Source: Bog-473 sp963843365
GTDB taxonomy: Bacteria > Actinomycetota > Acidimicrobiia > Acidimicrobiales > RAAP-2
NCBI GenBank assembly: GCA_963843365.1
Contig: CAWJKG010000003.1
Span: 1,116,001 to 1,180,000 of the forward strand
Reading direction: 5' to 3'
DNA: 64,000 nt
The number at the start of each line of letters is the position of its first letter. Positions within the stretch are counted from its first letter, which is position 1. Shown piece after piece: positions 21,848 to 31,370 of this stretch. Made by a program: the position numbers and the translations under genes. The notes under the pieces are model-generated. The model made no database searches and was not told where the DNA came from. It saw only the letters and a list, made by a program, of their open reading frames with translations.

Positions 21848-22831
21848 TCAGACGGTGGGGCCGCCGAGCCAGCCGCGCTTGTAGAACACCATCAGGAGCC
21901 CGATGACGGCGGCGGCCTCGATGCCGATCCCGAAGACCACGAAGGTCCACGTCGACATGATGTTGCGGACCAGGAACGCGAAGTTCTGTCCGAAGAAGCC
22001 GGTGAGGAAGCTGAGGGGCAGGAAGATGGTGGCGATGATCGTCAGCTGCTTCATGACCACGTTGAGGCGGTTCGACACGGTGGACAGGTGCGTGTCCATG
22101 ACACTCGAGAGCAGGTCCCGGTAGTTGTCGACCTGATCGGCCACGCGGATCAGGTGGTCGTAGAGATCGCGGAAGTAGCGCGTGCCCTCCTCGGTCATGC
22201 CGGGGACGTCGGTCACGCCGGTGTTGACACTGGCGATCATGTCGCGTTGGGGCGCCACGACCTTGCGCATGTCCATGAGGGAGCGCTTCATCTGGAAGAG
22301 CTCGCCCAGCTGCGCCTCGGTCGGCGCCTTCAAGATGTCGTCCTCCAGCGCGTCGATTTTGTCGTCGAACTGGGAGAGCACGGGAAAGAAGCTGTCGACG
22401 AGTCCACCGACCACGAGGTAGACCACGACCAGCTGGGGCGAGGCCACCGTGTTCAGGGGGTGGTTGTCCAGCCACTCCCGCACGTGCTTCACCGCCGGGC
22501 ACGGGCCGCGGTGCACCGTCACGCTGTAGCGGTCCGTCCAGAAGCAGTGCACCTCGGCCTTGCCCGTGTGCTCCGGATCGGCACCGCGCGCGACCAGGTA
22601 CACGAAGCCGTCGTAGGTGTCGATGCGGGGTCGTTGGTTGAAGCGCTCCGCCGACTGGACCGCCAGATGGTGGAACTTGAACGTGTCGGTCAACAGGGCG
22701 CTGACGGTGCCGTCCCCGGCGTCGTCGTCGAGATCGAGCCAGAAGAAGTCGTTGCCCGCCAGCGCGGCACCGATGTTCTCCGTCGTCGCGGGCGTGTCCT
22801 GGCCGCCCTGACGCAGGGTCCCTCGCAGCAC
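21848..22831 (-). CDS. corA: CorA-family divalent metal transporter with GQN in place of GMN
   Basis: The 327-residue protein has a soluble N-terminal funnel with a long coiled helix (residues 150-260, DDKIDALEDDILKAPTEAQL) and two C-terminal membrane helices (IATIFLPLSFLTGFFGQNFA; VFGIGIEAAAVIGLLMVFYK). CorA pentamers import magnesium, or cobalt and nickel. The universally cited loop motif Y-G-M-N is F-G-Q-N here, which may change ion choice; some actinobacterial relatives probably share this. GTG start. It lies downstream of the D-amino-acid-oxidase-type gene on the same strand. Confidence 0.88.
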   Translation of the reverse strand: MLRGTLRQGGQDTPATTENIGAALAGNDFFWLDLDDDAGDGTVSALLTDTFKFHHLAVQSAERFNQRPRIDTYDGFVYLVARGADPEHTGKAEVHCFWTDRYSVTVHRGPCPAVKHVREWLDNHPLNTVASPQLVVVYLVVGGLVDSFFPVLSQFDDKIDALEDDILKAPTEAQLGELFQMKRSLMDMRKVVAPQRDMIASVNTGVTDVPGMTEEGTRYFRDLYDHLIRVADQVDNYRDLLSSVMDTHLSTVSNRLNVVMKQLTIIATIFLPLSFLTGFFGQNFAFLVRNIMSTWTFVVFGIGIEAAAVIGLLMVFYKRGWLGGPTV

Positions 22832-22879
22832 GGGGACAGTCTCTCCGCGCCCGCCGGCGTCGGGGTGGATGCGCTTGGC

Positions 22880-24028
22880 TCAGGCGAAGCGGCCCGGGTC
22901 GAACGCGCGCGGCAGCGGGGCCTCGTCGGGCGGGAGGTCCACCCCGGCCATGGCATGGGCCAGCCCCCGCGCCGAGAAGGGCCCCTGCAACAGCCCATTG
23001 GCGCCGTGGCCAGTGGCCACCCAGGCATTGCCCCAGCCGGGCAGACGTCCCACAATCGCCCGGTCGTCCGCCGACACGGGGCGGAGCCCCACGCGCGTCT
23101 CCAGGTAGTCGGACCCGTCGAGCCCGGGGGCCACGGTCAGGCACTCGCGCAGGAGCTCGTGCAGGCCCGCCGCAGTCACGCTGGTCGAGAAGCCGGCGCC
23201 GGCCTCGAAGGTGCCGCCGCAGGCGACCCGGCCGCCGGGCCAGGGCACGAGATAGTGGGTCAGGAGGGGTTGCACGATCGGCCACTCCCCCGTGTCCGCG
23301 CCCACCCCGAGATGCACGATCTGTCCCTTGGTCGGCCCCACGGGAAGCCTCGTTCCCAGCCATTCGCCCACCGCGGCCGTCCAGGCGCCCCCGGCGACGG
23401 CCACCGCACCGCAGGCGATGTTCTGATGGCCTTCGACCTCGACCGCGTCGACGTGCCGCGCGCCGCCCGCGCCGGCCACGACGCCGTGGGCCGCGCCGCC
23501 CACGAAGGACACGCCGCGGGCGCGCCCGGCCTCACGGAGCGCCGCCGCCATGCCCCGGCCGTCGACCCGGGCCGAGCCCGGCACGTGCAGCACGCGGTGC
23601 ACGGGGCCGAGCGGCGGGAAGAGGGAGCTGGCCTCCTCGGGTGTGATCTCGGTGACCTCCCCGGGGGAACGGCGGAGCACGATGTCGGCGAAGGGGGCGA
23701 ACCACGGTTCCTCGGACTCGCGCAGGCCGATGGAGAGGATGCCGCAGCGGCCGTACCCCGACGCGTCGGTCTCGACGCCGTCGGACTCCAGGCGCAGCAG
23801 CAGGTCGGGGTAATGCGCGCCGGCGCCGCGCAGGAAGGGCCACAGCGCCGGATCCGTGTCGTGACCGGTCAGCGGCGACAGGATGCCCGCGCCCGCATCC
23901 GTGGCGCGGCCGGGATGGCCCGCGTCGACGACCGTGACGCTCGCTCCCAGGCAGGCCAGCTCGTAGGCCAGGGCCAGCCCGACCAGGCCTGCCCCCACCA
24001 CGGCCACGTCGCAGCGCTCCGTGCTCAT
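22880..24028 (-). CDS. FAD-dependent D-amino-acid oxidase/dehydrogenase-type oxidoreductase
   Basis: The 382-residue DAO-fold flavoprotein begins with the FAD-binding motif CDVAVVGAGLVGLALAYELA. The segment GAGILSPLTGHDTDP follows the isoalloxazine contact, and the C-terminal WVATGHGANGLLQGPFSARG closes the FAD site. LRPVSADDRAIVGRLPGWGN is typical of the glycine-oxidase/DadA branch. It probably oxidises a small amino acid or imino acid. It is a second member of the ThiO superfamily within 5 kb, and unlike thiO it has no frameshift. ATG start; divergent from the haloalkane dehalogenase gene with 48 bases between. Confidence 0.87.
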   Translation of the reverse strand: MSTERCDVAVVGAGLVGLALAYELACLGASVTVVDAGHPGRATDAGAGILSPLTGHDTDPALWPFLRGAGAHYPDLLLRLESDGVETDASGYGRCGILSIGLRESEEPWFAPFADIVLRRSPGEVTEITPEEASSLFPPLGPVHRVLHVPGSARVDGRGMAAALREAGRARGVSFVGGAAHGVVAGAGGARHVDAVEVEGHQNIACGAVAVAGGAWTAAVGEWLGTRLPVGPTKGQIVHLGVGADTGEWPIVQPLLTHYLVPWPGGRVACGGTFEAGAGFSTSVTAAGLHELLRECLTVAPGLDGSDYLETRVGLRPVSADDRAIVGRLPGWGNAWVATGHGANGLLQGPFSARGLAHAMAGVDLPPDEAPLPRAFDPGRFA

Positions 24029-24076
24029 CCCACGAGTCCAGCAGGCCTGCCCTGCCCGTGCCACCGGTGGGGCACT

Positions 24077-25041
24077 ATGAGCGCCGTGGAGATCGTCCGC
24101 ACACCTGAGCTGCGCTTCGCCGACCTGCCCGGATATCCGTTCGACCCGCACTACGTCTCGTTGCCGGACGGGCTCCGCATGCACTACGTCGACGAGGGCC
24201 CGGCGTGGGGCGAGACGGTGCTGCTCCTGCACGGGCAACCCACGTGGTCATATCTGTACCGCACTGTCGTGCGCCGTCTGGCCGAACAGGGCCTGCGCGC
24301 CGTCGCGCCCGATCTGATCGGCTTCGGCCGTTCCGACAAGCCCGTCGACCGGACGGCCTACACGGTGCGCGCACACATCGACTGGCTGGCGCACTACGCG
24401 GCGGCGCTCGGTCTGCGCGACGTCACGCTCGTGGTGCAGGACTGGGGCGGCCCGATCGGGCTCGGCCTGCTGCGGGCCGCGCCCGGCTTGGTCCGCCGCG
24501 TCGTGGCCGCCAACACCGTGCTGCACACGGCCGACCCGGCATTGGCAGGTCGCCTGGAATGGGCGTGCCATGCCGGACCGGACGGCACGGTCACGGTGGA
24601 GCAGATGCTGCTCGACTACCAGCGCCTGACTCAGGAGCTCACGCCGTTCCGCCCGAGTCTCTTCGTGCAAGGAGCCACCGCATCGGAGGTGCCGGACGCC
24701 GTACTGGCGGCCTACGACGCACCGTTCCTCGACGAGTCCTTCTGTGCCGGGCCGCGCCAACTCCCCCTCCTCATGGGTCTCACCCCTTCGAGCGAGTGCG
24801 CCCGCCTGAACCGCGCCACGGCGCGGGAGCTGGAGACCTTCGACGGGCCCTTCCTCACTGCGTTCTCCGACGGTGATCCCGCCACGCGGGGGTGGGCCGA
24901 GGTGTTTCAGGCGTCCGTGCCCGGGGCGCGGGACGCGCGCACGTCACCTTGGCGGACGCCGGGCATTTCGTCCAGGAGGACCGTGGGCCCGAGTTGGCCG
25001 ACGTGGTGGCGCAGTTGGTGCGGGACACACCCGCGGCCTGA
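24077..25041 (+). CDS. Haloalkane dehalogenase-type alpha/beta hydrolase, one apparent frameshift
   Basis: Haloalkane dehalogenases hydrolyse carbon-halogen bonds through an alkyl-enzyme intermediate on Asp. Here the oxyanion segment is LLHGQPTWSYLYR (residues 51-62), the nucleophile is Asp122 in VVQDWGGPIGLGLL, and its neighbouring Trp is a usual halide ligand. One extra base near 24938 shifts the frame; correcting it yields HVTLADAGHFVQEDRGPELA with the catalytic His and an end at the TGA 25039-25041. Corrected length is about 320 residues, slightly longer than typical. Epoxide hydrolase is the main alternative family. It converges directly on pspA. Confidence 0.85.
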
Positions 25042-25833
25042 CTACGTGGCCGGCTTGGCCTCCTCGGGCGCGGCCTCGGGCGCGGGCGTGGTTTCGGGCG
25101 CAGCCGCGGTCAGTGCGTCGGGCTCGGGCGGAGCGCCGGTGCCGAGCTGCGCCTTCAACGCCGCCAGCTCGTTGTCGACCTGGGCGTCCTTCCCGAGCTG
25201 GTCGAGCTCCTTTTGGATGTCGTCGGTGCCGCCGCCGACGTCCTCCAGCACGCCGGACTCCAGCAGCTCGTCGAGGGCACCCGAGCGGGCCTGCATGGTG
25301 GCGATCTTGTCCTGGGCCCGCTGCAGTGACGCTCCCGAGTCGTTGAACGACTTGGAGATGCCGGCCGTGCTCTCGTCGACCTCCGAGACGGCCTTGGCTG
25401 CCGTGTACTGCGCCTTGAGCGTCTCCTTCTGGGTGCGGAAGTCGTTCACGCGCTTCTGCAGGGCGTCGAGCGTCTGCGTGAGCTTCTGCTCCTCCTCGTC
25501 GAGCTGCTGGCGCTGCGGCTCCATTTCGTCGATCTGCGCCTGCGCCGCGGCCTTGCGCGACAGCGCCTCCTTGGCCAGATCCTCCCGGTTGGCGGCGAGG
25601 GCCTGCTTGGCTTGATCCTGCAGGTGGTCGACGGTGTGCTGGAATTGTTCCTGCTGCAGTTCGAGACGCTTCTTCGACGCAGCCAGATCGACCAGCGCGC
25701 GGCGCACCTGCGTGATCTGCTCGAGCATCTTCTCGTACGAGAGATCGAGCATCTCGTCCGGCTTCTCGGCCGCGTCGAGTGCCTTGTTCGTCTTGGCCTG
25801 CACAATGTCGTGTGCCCGCTGGAAGATGCCCAT
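25042..25833 (-). CDS. pspA: PspA/IM30-family membrane-maintenance protein
   Basis: The 263-residue protein is almost entirely coiled coil. It begins with the amphipathic helix MGIFQRAHDIVQAKTNKALD and the typical AAEKPDEMLDLSYEKMLEQI. PspA proteins form rings or rods on the inner face of the membrane and protect it under stress. The C-terminal 40 residues are a Pro/Ala/Glu-rich tail (PETTPAPEAAPEEAKPAT) not found in the proteobacterial protein. ATG start with the ribosome site GGGAGG about 10 bases upstream. No pspB/C or PspF partner is present, which is normal for actinobacteria. Confidence 0.9.
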   Translation of the reverse strand: MGIFQRAHDIVQAKTNKALDAAEKPDEMLDLSYEKMLEQITQVRRALVDLAASKKRLELQQEQFQHTVDHLQDQAKQALAANREDLAKEALSRKAAAQAQIDEMEPQRQQLDEEEQKLTQTLDALQKRVNDFRTQKETLKAQYTAAKAVSEVDESTAGISKSFNDSGASLQRAQDKIATMQARSGALDELLESGVLEDVGGGTDDIQKELDQLGKDAQVDNELAALKAQLGTGAPPEPDALTAAAPETTPAPEAAPEEAKPAT

Positions 25834-25926
25834 GGTTCCCTCCCTGAGGGGTCGTTCCGTGGCCCTACCCTACGTTCGAATCGGTGCCGCCGTGCGCTCG
25901 ACGACCGTGCGGCGACGAGTGGGCGG

Positions 25927-28420
25927 TCAGGACCCGGAGGCGGCGACGATCGGCCCGTTGAGGCGGGTGCCGGACATGTCGCCGTCGGCCGGCGCGTCAC
26001 CGAACGGAGAAACCTTGCCCTGTGCGGTCACGACCCAGTACCCCCCGCCGTCGGACGTGGCGAAGATGGCCGACGCCGGGTCGAAGCCACCCGCCGACCC
26101 GGCCGGCAGTCCGCCCAGCGAGCTGGCGTTCCCGAACGGGAAGACCTGCCCGGCGCCGTCGAGGACCCAGTAGCCGCCGCCGTTGGAGGTCGCCGTGGCG
26201 GAGGTCATGTTCGAGGACTGCGTTCCCGGCTGGCCGTAGTTCACGGCATCCCCGAACGTGTAGACGGCGCCGAGCGTGGTCACCACCCAGTAGCCGTTGC
26301 CGGTCGCGTCCGGCACCACGCTCACGGCCGCGCCCCGGCAGCCGCCGATGCCGGGACACGACCCCTCGAAGCGGGCGTCGCCGAAGGCGAAGACCCCGCC
26401 GTCCGACGCCACCATGAAGTAGCCGCCGCCGTCGTGCGAGGGCACCATGCCGACGATGGGCGCGTTGAGGCTGTGGGGCAGTCCGGAACCGGCCGGGCTC
26501 AGGCCGCTCCCCGGGATGGACCCGTAGTAGCCCGCATTGCCGAAGGCGAAGATGCCGCCGTCCGAGGCAACCAGCCAGTAGCCGCCGCGGTTTGCCGTCG
26601 GCGTGATGCCCACGACCGGGCGCTGCAGGTGCAGCGAGCCCGTCGAGCCGTAGAACTGGGCGGACCCGAAGGTGAAGATGCCACCGTCCGAGCCCACCAG
26701 CCAGTAGCCGTGCTGCGGGGTCGGAGCCGCCGCCGGTGGCGGAGCCGGCGGTGTGGGAGTCGAGTCGGCCGGCGCGTCGACGGTCAGTGTGAAGACCTGT
26801 GTGGCCACCGGTGCGGTGCCGTTCGAGGCCGTGATGCACACCGTGAACGTCCCGCCGTCGCCTGCTTGCGGCGTCCCGTCCAGGGTGGCGGTGGTGCCGC
26901 CGGCATAGTCCATGCTGATGTCATGAGGCAGCGCCGAGGGGGTGCAGCCGCCGAAGGCGGCGTCACTCACCCAGCTCACACCGGGCGTCCCCGTCGTCGT
27001 GACGGGGAACACCGACGCCGTGCCGGCCGAGAACGTCGCGTGGTTCGCCGCTGGTGATGGAGGGCGCGACGGTGGCGTCGCTCCCGGTGTAGGTGTACTG
27101 GACGGCCGGCGAGACAGCGCTGGTGCCCGCCGCCGTCGTGATGGTGACGTTGACGGTGCCCGGCGTCACCGCAGGCGGGATGTTCGCCGTGATCTGCGTC
27201 GATGTGCCCGACAGCCCGATGCTGGCCTCGTTCCCGAAGGAGACGATCGGACCCACTCCCCCGCTGATGAGGTTGGTGCCGTGAATCGTGATCGTGGGGC
27301 TGGAAGGGTTGGGGATCTCGGTCCCGGACGTCGATGAGATGGAGGTGATCGCCGGGGCGCCCACAGGGGCGTAGGTGAACTCGTTGACCTGGGCGATCCC
27401 GGTGGCGCTCGACGAGCCGGTCGACGTCGAGACCGTCACGACGACCTGGTCCGTGCCCGAGCCCGCCGGATCCGCCGGCGCGTCCGCGGTCAGCTCGCCG
27501 TTCCAGTCGACGTGGACGTTGGTGGCGGCCACGCCGCCGAAGTACACCTGGGGCGTGTCCGGTGTGTTGAAGTAGTTCCCCTCGATCGTCACCGGCGTCC
27601 CGGCGCCAATCGTGCTCGACGAGGCGGGAAGGACCTGGACCACGTCGGGTGGCGCCGGCGTGGAGGGTGTCGGGAGGGAGCTGGGCGTCAGCGTGTCCGC
27701 CAGGCTGTCGGCGGGGTCGTCCTGCACGGCGAAGAGCTGGGTGTACTGGCCGCCGGAGGTGTCGGCGTCGCCCATCTCCGCCGTCTTCGTTCCCGTAGAC
27801 GTCCAGGAACCGAGGATGTTGTCGCGGTGACCCCAGCAGTTGCCGTCGGTCGGCGTCGTGCACAGGGCGTTCGTGCCGCCGTAGCCGTCGTTGTACATCC
27901 AGGCGAAGTCGGCGCCGAGCGGCGTGAAGTCCAGGGCGAAGTTCGACCCCCAGGGGTTCGACTGATAGCCCGCTGGCGCCTGCGGGTCTTGATTGTTCTG
28001 CGCCCCGGTCAGCGCCGCACTGTCGAGCGCGGCATCGAGGCCCGAGAATTGCGGGAGGCCGCGGTCGCCGCGTTCCTCGTCGGCGATGACCAGCTGCTGG
28101 AGCGGTGGGGAATCGCTGGCGTAGTCACTCGGCAGGACCATCGGCCCCAGGCCCTCGAGAAAGCGGCCGTAGTTGACGTTGTGCAGCACGGAATCGATGC
28201 AGGCAGCGCTGTCGTCGTCGACCGTGGTGGTCGTGCAGTGCGGCAGGACCTGGGGCTGTACGTCCGCTGTGGGCTTCGTCGGCGGCACAATGCCGGCAGC
28301 AGTGGCTGCCTGCTGGCCCGAGGCGACGACGAACACGGGGCCCAGCGTCGCCACCGCCGCCACCAAGGTACGTGCCAGCGCGCTCGACACGCCGCGCGCG
28401 CCGGGTTGCTGCCGTCTCAC
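25927..28420 (-). CDS. Secreted CAP-domain protein with IPT/TIG and Ig-like domains and a six-repeat C-terminus, one apparent frameshift
   Basis: An N-terminal signal peptide (VAAVATLGPVFVVASGQQA) leads into a CAP/SCP-like domain (SVLHNVNYGRFLEGLGPM; NCWGHRDNILGSW). Two IPT/TIG modules (VEGNYF-like VTIEGNYFNTPDTPQVYFGG; ITIHGTNLISGGVGPIVSFG) and an Ig-like module follow. Last come six repeats of GYWLVxSDGGIFxFGxAxxYGS type, which look like blades of a beta-propeller or similar repeat fold. One extra base near 27046 breaks the frame between the IPT and Ig parts. The GTG at 28420 places the signal peptide at the start; a TTG 15 codons earlier is less likely. It probably acts at the cell surface, with unknown ligands. 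Confidence 0.8.
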
Positions 28421-28671
28421 CTTCCGTTCGCCCCCTCGTGCCCGGGAATGGATCAGCCCGCGCAACGTACCATTTCGATTCGGAGCCGCCGATGGAGTGC
28501 GCGGTGAATTGTCGCCGGATTGCCCTGCTGCGCGAGGTGCAACCGCGTTGCACCCGAAGCGTGGACGACGGCCGCGTTGTCACTCTGTTGTGTGTGTTGG
28601 GTCCGGACGGCTCTAGTTCGGTTCCACCGGCGCTGTCAGCATCCTGACTGGAGGCGAGGAATCCGGGAGGG

Positions 28672-28899
28672 ATGATGCTGACAGAGTGGCATCTGCAAGC
28701 TGCGTGTCGAGGGCGGGGACCCAGCGAGTTCGTACGGGGCCCAAGGTCCGACTACGACCTCATCCGCGAGCTCTGTGAGTCGTGTCCGGTGCGACAGCCG
28801 TGCCTGGAGTACGCGCTGTCAGACGAGTCACTGACCGGACTCTGGGGTGGGACGACCGACGATGAGCGCAGGCTGATTCGTCGGCGCCGGGTGGCCTGA
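28672..28899 (+). CDS. WhiB-like iron-sulfur transcriptional regulator (copy 1)
   Basis: The 75-residue protein has the four cluster cysteines at positions 12, 35, 38 and 44 (C-x22-C-x2-C-x5-C) and the tryptophan turn GLWGG at 56-60, followed by a basic tail DERRLIRRRRVA. WhiB-like proteins bind a 4Fe-4S cluster, respond to oxygen or nitric oxide, and contact the principal sigma factor. They are restricted to actinobacteria and their phages. ATG start behind a strong ribosome site GGGAGGG. It is monocistronic at the left edge of the accessory region. Confidence 0.93.
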   Translation: MMLTEWHLQAACRGRGPSEFVRGPRSDYDLIRELCESCPVRQPCLEYALSDESLTGLWGGTTDDERRLIRRRRVA

Positions 28900-28959
28900 G
28901 AGCTCGGCACACGTCTCCGCACCAGCGCGCGGAGGTCAACGATGTGCCGGTTGCCTCAA

Positions 28960-29337
28960 TCAATGGGAGCTGGGCGTCACCGAATGCTCGGCATCGATCC
29001 CGTTGATCCCACCCAGAACGGCGGTGATCGCCAGCTCAGCCTGCGAGAGTCCGACGAATTCGATGCCCACGCGGATGCCCCCCTCGAGGGTGAAATCGGC
29101 GTCACGGATCACACCTTCGAGACGAATGTTGACCGCGTCGCCGATCGCCGACACGTCGACGAAGATCTGCCGATGGACCAGTTCCCAGGGCTGGGGGTGG
29201 TGGAACGTGATGCCGAGGCCGTGCCCGGACACGTCGATGACCTCGCAGTCCCGCCAAGCGCTCGGTGGGTCGCCCTCGATGTGACAAAAGCCGGCCCATG
29301 CCGTGGCCTGACGCGGCTCCCTCCTCCGGTACTCCAT
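28960..29337 (-). CDS. PilZ-domain protein, tandem copy B
   Basis: The 125-residue single-domain protein has the N-terminal arginine motif YRRREPRQ and the D-x-S-x-x-G motif in VIDVSGHGLGITFHHP. Together these bind cyclic-di-GMP. RVGIEFVGLSQAEL completes the barrel. It is very similar in layout to the neighbouring gene at 29411-29767, which indicates tandem duplication. The ATG has a strong ribosome site AGGAGAAGGAGG just upstream. It probably acts as a small effector of cyclic-di-GMP; the target is unknown. Confidence 0.85.
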   Translation of the reverse strand: MEYRRREPRQATAWAGFCHIEGDPPSAWRDCEVIDVSGHGLGITFHHPQPWELVHRQIFVDVSAIGDAVNIRLEGVIRDADFTLEGGIRVGIEFVGLSQAELAITAVLGGINGIDAEHSVTPSSH

Positions 29338-29410
29338 GGTTGCCCCTCCTTCTCCTCTTTCCGCTTCTGCGGATGTTCTCGACGGTGCGCAGTGAGGTGC
29401 TCGAGATCGA

Positions 29411-29767
29411 TCAGGTCGCAACGAGGACGTCGCTCATCACGCTGAGAACCGCGGTGATGGCCTGCTCCGTCTCCGACAACCTGACGAACTCGATACCGAC
29501 TCGAATGCCCCGACTCATGGTCACCGCCGTGTGCTTGATCTCACCCTCGAGCCGAACGTTCACACAGCTCCCGTTTCCGGGCAGGTTCACCGAAACGAGG
29601 CGGCCCGCCAATTCGGACGGATCGGGGTGGTGGACTGTGATCCCGAGGCCCAGCATGGAGATGTCGACGACCCGACAGTCGTGCCATCCGGAGGCTGATT
29701 CCCCGGCCAGTTGGTAGGACGCGGCCCAACCGGCGGGTTGCCGATGTAGACGGCGGCGATTCTCCAT
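29411..29767 (-). CDS. PilZ-domain protein, tandem copy A
   Basis: The 118-residue protein carries the same motifs as its neighbour: NRRRLHRQPAGWAASYQ at the start, VVDISMLGLGITVHHPDP in the centre, and RVGIEFVRLSETEQAITAVL at the end. Central and C-terminal parts align without gaps to copy B. It is first in the pair, with 73 bases before copy B and the ribosome site GGGAGG before its ATG. It is probably a cyclic-di-GMP effector. PilZ pairs can form mixed dimers, but nothing in the sequence proves that. Confidence 0.85.
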   Translation of the reverse strand: MENRRRLHRQPAGWAASYQLAGESASGWHDCRVVDISMLGLGITVHHPDPSELAGRLVSVNLPGNGSCVNVRLEGEIKHTAVTMSRGIRVGIEFVRLSETEQAITAVLSVMSDVLVAT

Positions 29768-30016
29768 GACACGCCTCCCGTTCTGCGAGACCACGTGGGG
29801 CCTTGCTCGACGGCTCATTCCCTCGCCGTCGTGGGGGAAACGGTGTCTCTGACCTGCCCTTGTGATCCCAACGCCCGTTGGGGAGTCAGGATTGTCAGCG
29901 CGTTGTGAACATTTCCCGCTCGCGCGTGGATCAGCCGCCACCGAGTGCCGCATCGGCCAGCGGAGGGTGCTCGCTGCACCCGCCGGCACAGGCGCCGCAA
30001 GGCGCGCAATCGAGCG

Positions 30017-30421
30017 TCAGCGCGTCAGCAGACGACCGAGGACGGATCCCGCCAGGCTCATGGCGAGGGCGACCATCACGCCCAGGATCCAGAGATGCTG
30101 CACGGGCTGCGAGATGTGCTCGTGTGCCATCCAGATCCGACGGTAGAGCGCCCCCAGCAACAAGGTCCCCACGGCGACGACCCCGGTGGCGGCGGCGTAC
30201 CGCGTCGGGGCTGACGGGCGGCGGAACGCGACGACGGCGCCGCCGATGAAGAAAGCCCCTGCCACGAGACAGGCGGCGATGATCCACAGGTGTGTCGACT
30301 GATCGATCATCGGCCGGCCGTGCCAGTCCTCCTCGATGATCATGGTGGGAACGGCCACGGCCAGGACCAGCAGCGCTGATCCGACGATGTCGGTCCAACC
30401 GGGCGATCGCACTCCCTGCAC
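30017..30421 (-). CDS. Four-helix membrane protein of unknown function
   Basis: The frame encodes four hydrophobic segments: DIVGSALLVLAVAVPTMIIE, LWIIAACLVAGAFFIGGAVV, AAATGVVAVGTLLLGALYRR and WILGVMVALAMSLAGSVLGR, with short polar loops between. I do not recognise the family. Two GTG starts, at 30421 and 30412, place the start just before the first helix. The frame stays open far upstream, but that part is low-complexity and unlikely to be coding. No clear neighbours form an operon. Confidence 0.55.
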   Translation of the reverse strand: MQGVRSPGWTDIVGSALLVLAVAVPTMIIEEDWHGRPMIDQSTHLWIIAACLVAGAFFIGGAVVAFRRPSAPTRYAAATGVVAVGTLLLGALYRRIWMAHEHISQPVQHLWILGVMVALAMSLAGSVLGRLLTR

Positions 30422-31030
30422 GCCGGACCACCATAGAGGCGGGAAGGGACGCGGTATCGGCACCGAGCCCCGGGTCCTGCGCTCATCAGCGAATCGGCGT
30501 CTCTGAAACGCCGTCGATCGGCAATCCATCCGGCCTGTCTCATATCCGAAGGAGGGCTGGTGCGAGAAGGGTGCCTCGGCCCGGCGAGGAGGCGATGGGG
30601 CATCGGGAGGGGCAAGCCAATTCCAGAGCCTCAGGGCAAACTTCGGCGGACGGGAAGTTCCCATCGAACTCGAACCCACACTCAACGGTCGGCGGATTCG
30701 AGGTTGCCTTGAGCCGAAGCCGCGGCCACCGACCCCAGCAAGCGTCAGTCGACGGCCACCCTCCCCCGCCCGGGCGAGTCGTGGGGCTTCGGAAGGACTG
30801 GTCATCTGAAAAGACCATTCCGTCTTGCGCCGAGAGTCCGATGGGTCGCTCCCAGCTCCGTGGGGCGCCGCATCCGCAATATGCGGGCAGCGCTGTCGTT
30901 CACCTCGCAGTGACGTCGCCGTAGGCGGCGTCGCAGTGCGGCTGTAGGAGGTGCAGGCCGAGGACGTTGAAGACCGGCTGAGGACGAAGAATCCGTGCAA
31001 CGGGTGGGACACGAGGAAGGATCGGTGGGT
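30422..31030. other. Intergenic stretch with no recognisable gene
   Basis: About 600 bases between a membrane-protein gene and a secreted-protein gene. Several frames stay open on both strands, but their translations are rich in Arg, Pro and Ser and match nothing I recognise. The last 60 bases, with AAGGATCGGTGGGT before the ATG at 31031, probably hold the promoter and ribosome site of the next gene. No strong hairpin or repeat was noticed. Confidence 0.4.
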
Positions 31031-31336
31031 ATGACACACGAGCGGCGGGCCGGAAGATGGCGAGGGGTGCGCCGGAGCGTGGCAGCGCTGGTGCTCGCAG
31101 TCTGCGCGCTGGTGCCGGTGTCGCTGGCTCTCACGCCCTCAGAGGCGTCCGCGTCGCCGCTCCCCGCTCCTTGCCAGCGTCCTGGGCCGATTGGTGAGAC
31201 GCTGCCGCAAGTCGAGGGTACGGTAGATCCGATCGGTGCGAGCGCGGGAGACGACCTCTCCGGATTCTGGACAGGCGTGAACGGGATCTACGCGACTGCG
31301 AACGCAGCAGCCTGCTTGGTGGGCGTCGGGCTGTAG
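31031..31336 (+). CDS. Small secreted protein of unknown function
   Basis: The 101-residue protein begins with a basic stretch (RRAGRWRGVRRSV), a hydrophobic core (AALVLAVCALVPVSLAL) and a likely signal-peptidase site at SEASASP. The mature part is about 60 residues with two cysteines (PCQRPGP and AACLVGVGL) that could form a disulfide, and a glycine-rich end. It is not assigned to any family. The ATG at 31031 is preferred to one further upstream, because it gives a normal-length signal peptide. Confidence 0.6.
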   Translation: MTHERRAGRWRGVRRSVAALVLAVCALVPVSLALTPSEASASPLPAPCQRPGPIGETLPQVEGTVDPIGASAGDDLSGFWTGVNGIYATANAAACLVGVGL

Positions 31337-31370
31337 TCCTCCCCTTCGTCCGGGCACCTGACGAGGGATC

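Noticed and set aside
22088..24076. Long open frame upstream of the haloalkane dehalogenase on the plus strand
   Set aside because: It runs antisense through corA and the DAO gene and has no domain; the real gene starts at the ATG 24077.
30017..31039. 340-codon version of the four-helix membrane protein
   Set aside because: The upstream 200 codons are low-complexity and overlap the start of the secreted-protein gene; only the helical end looks coding.
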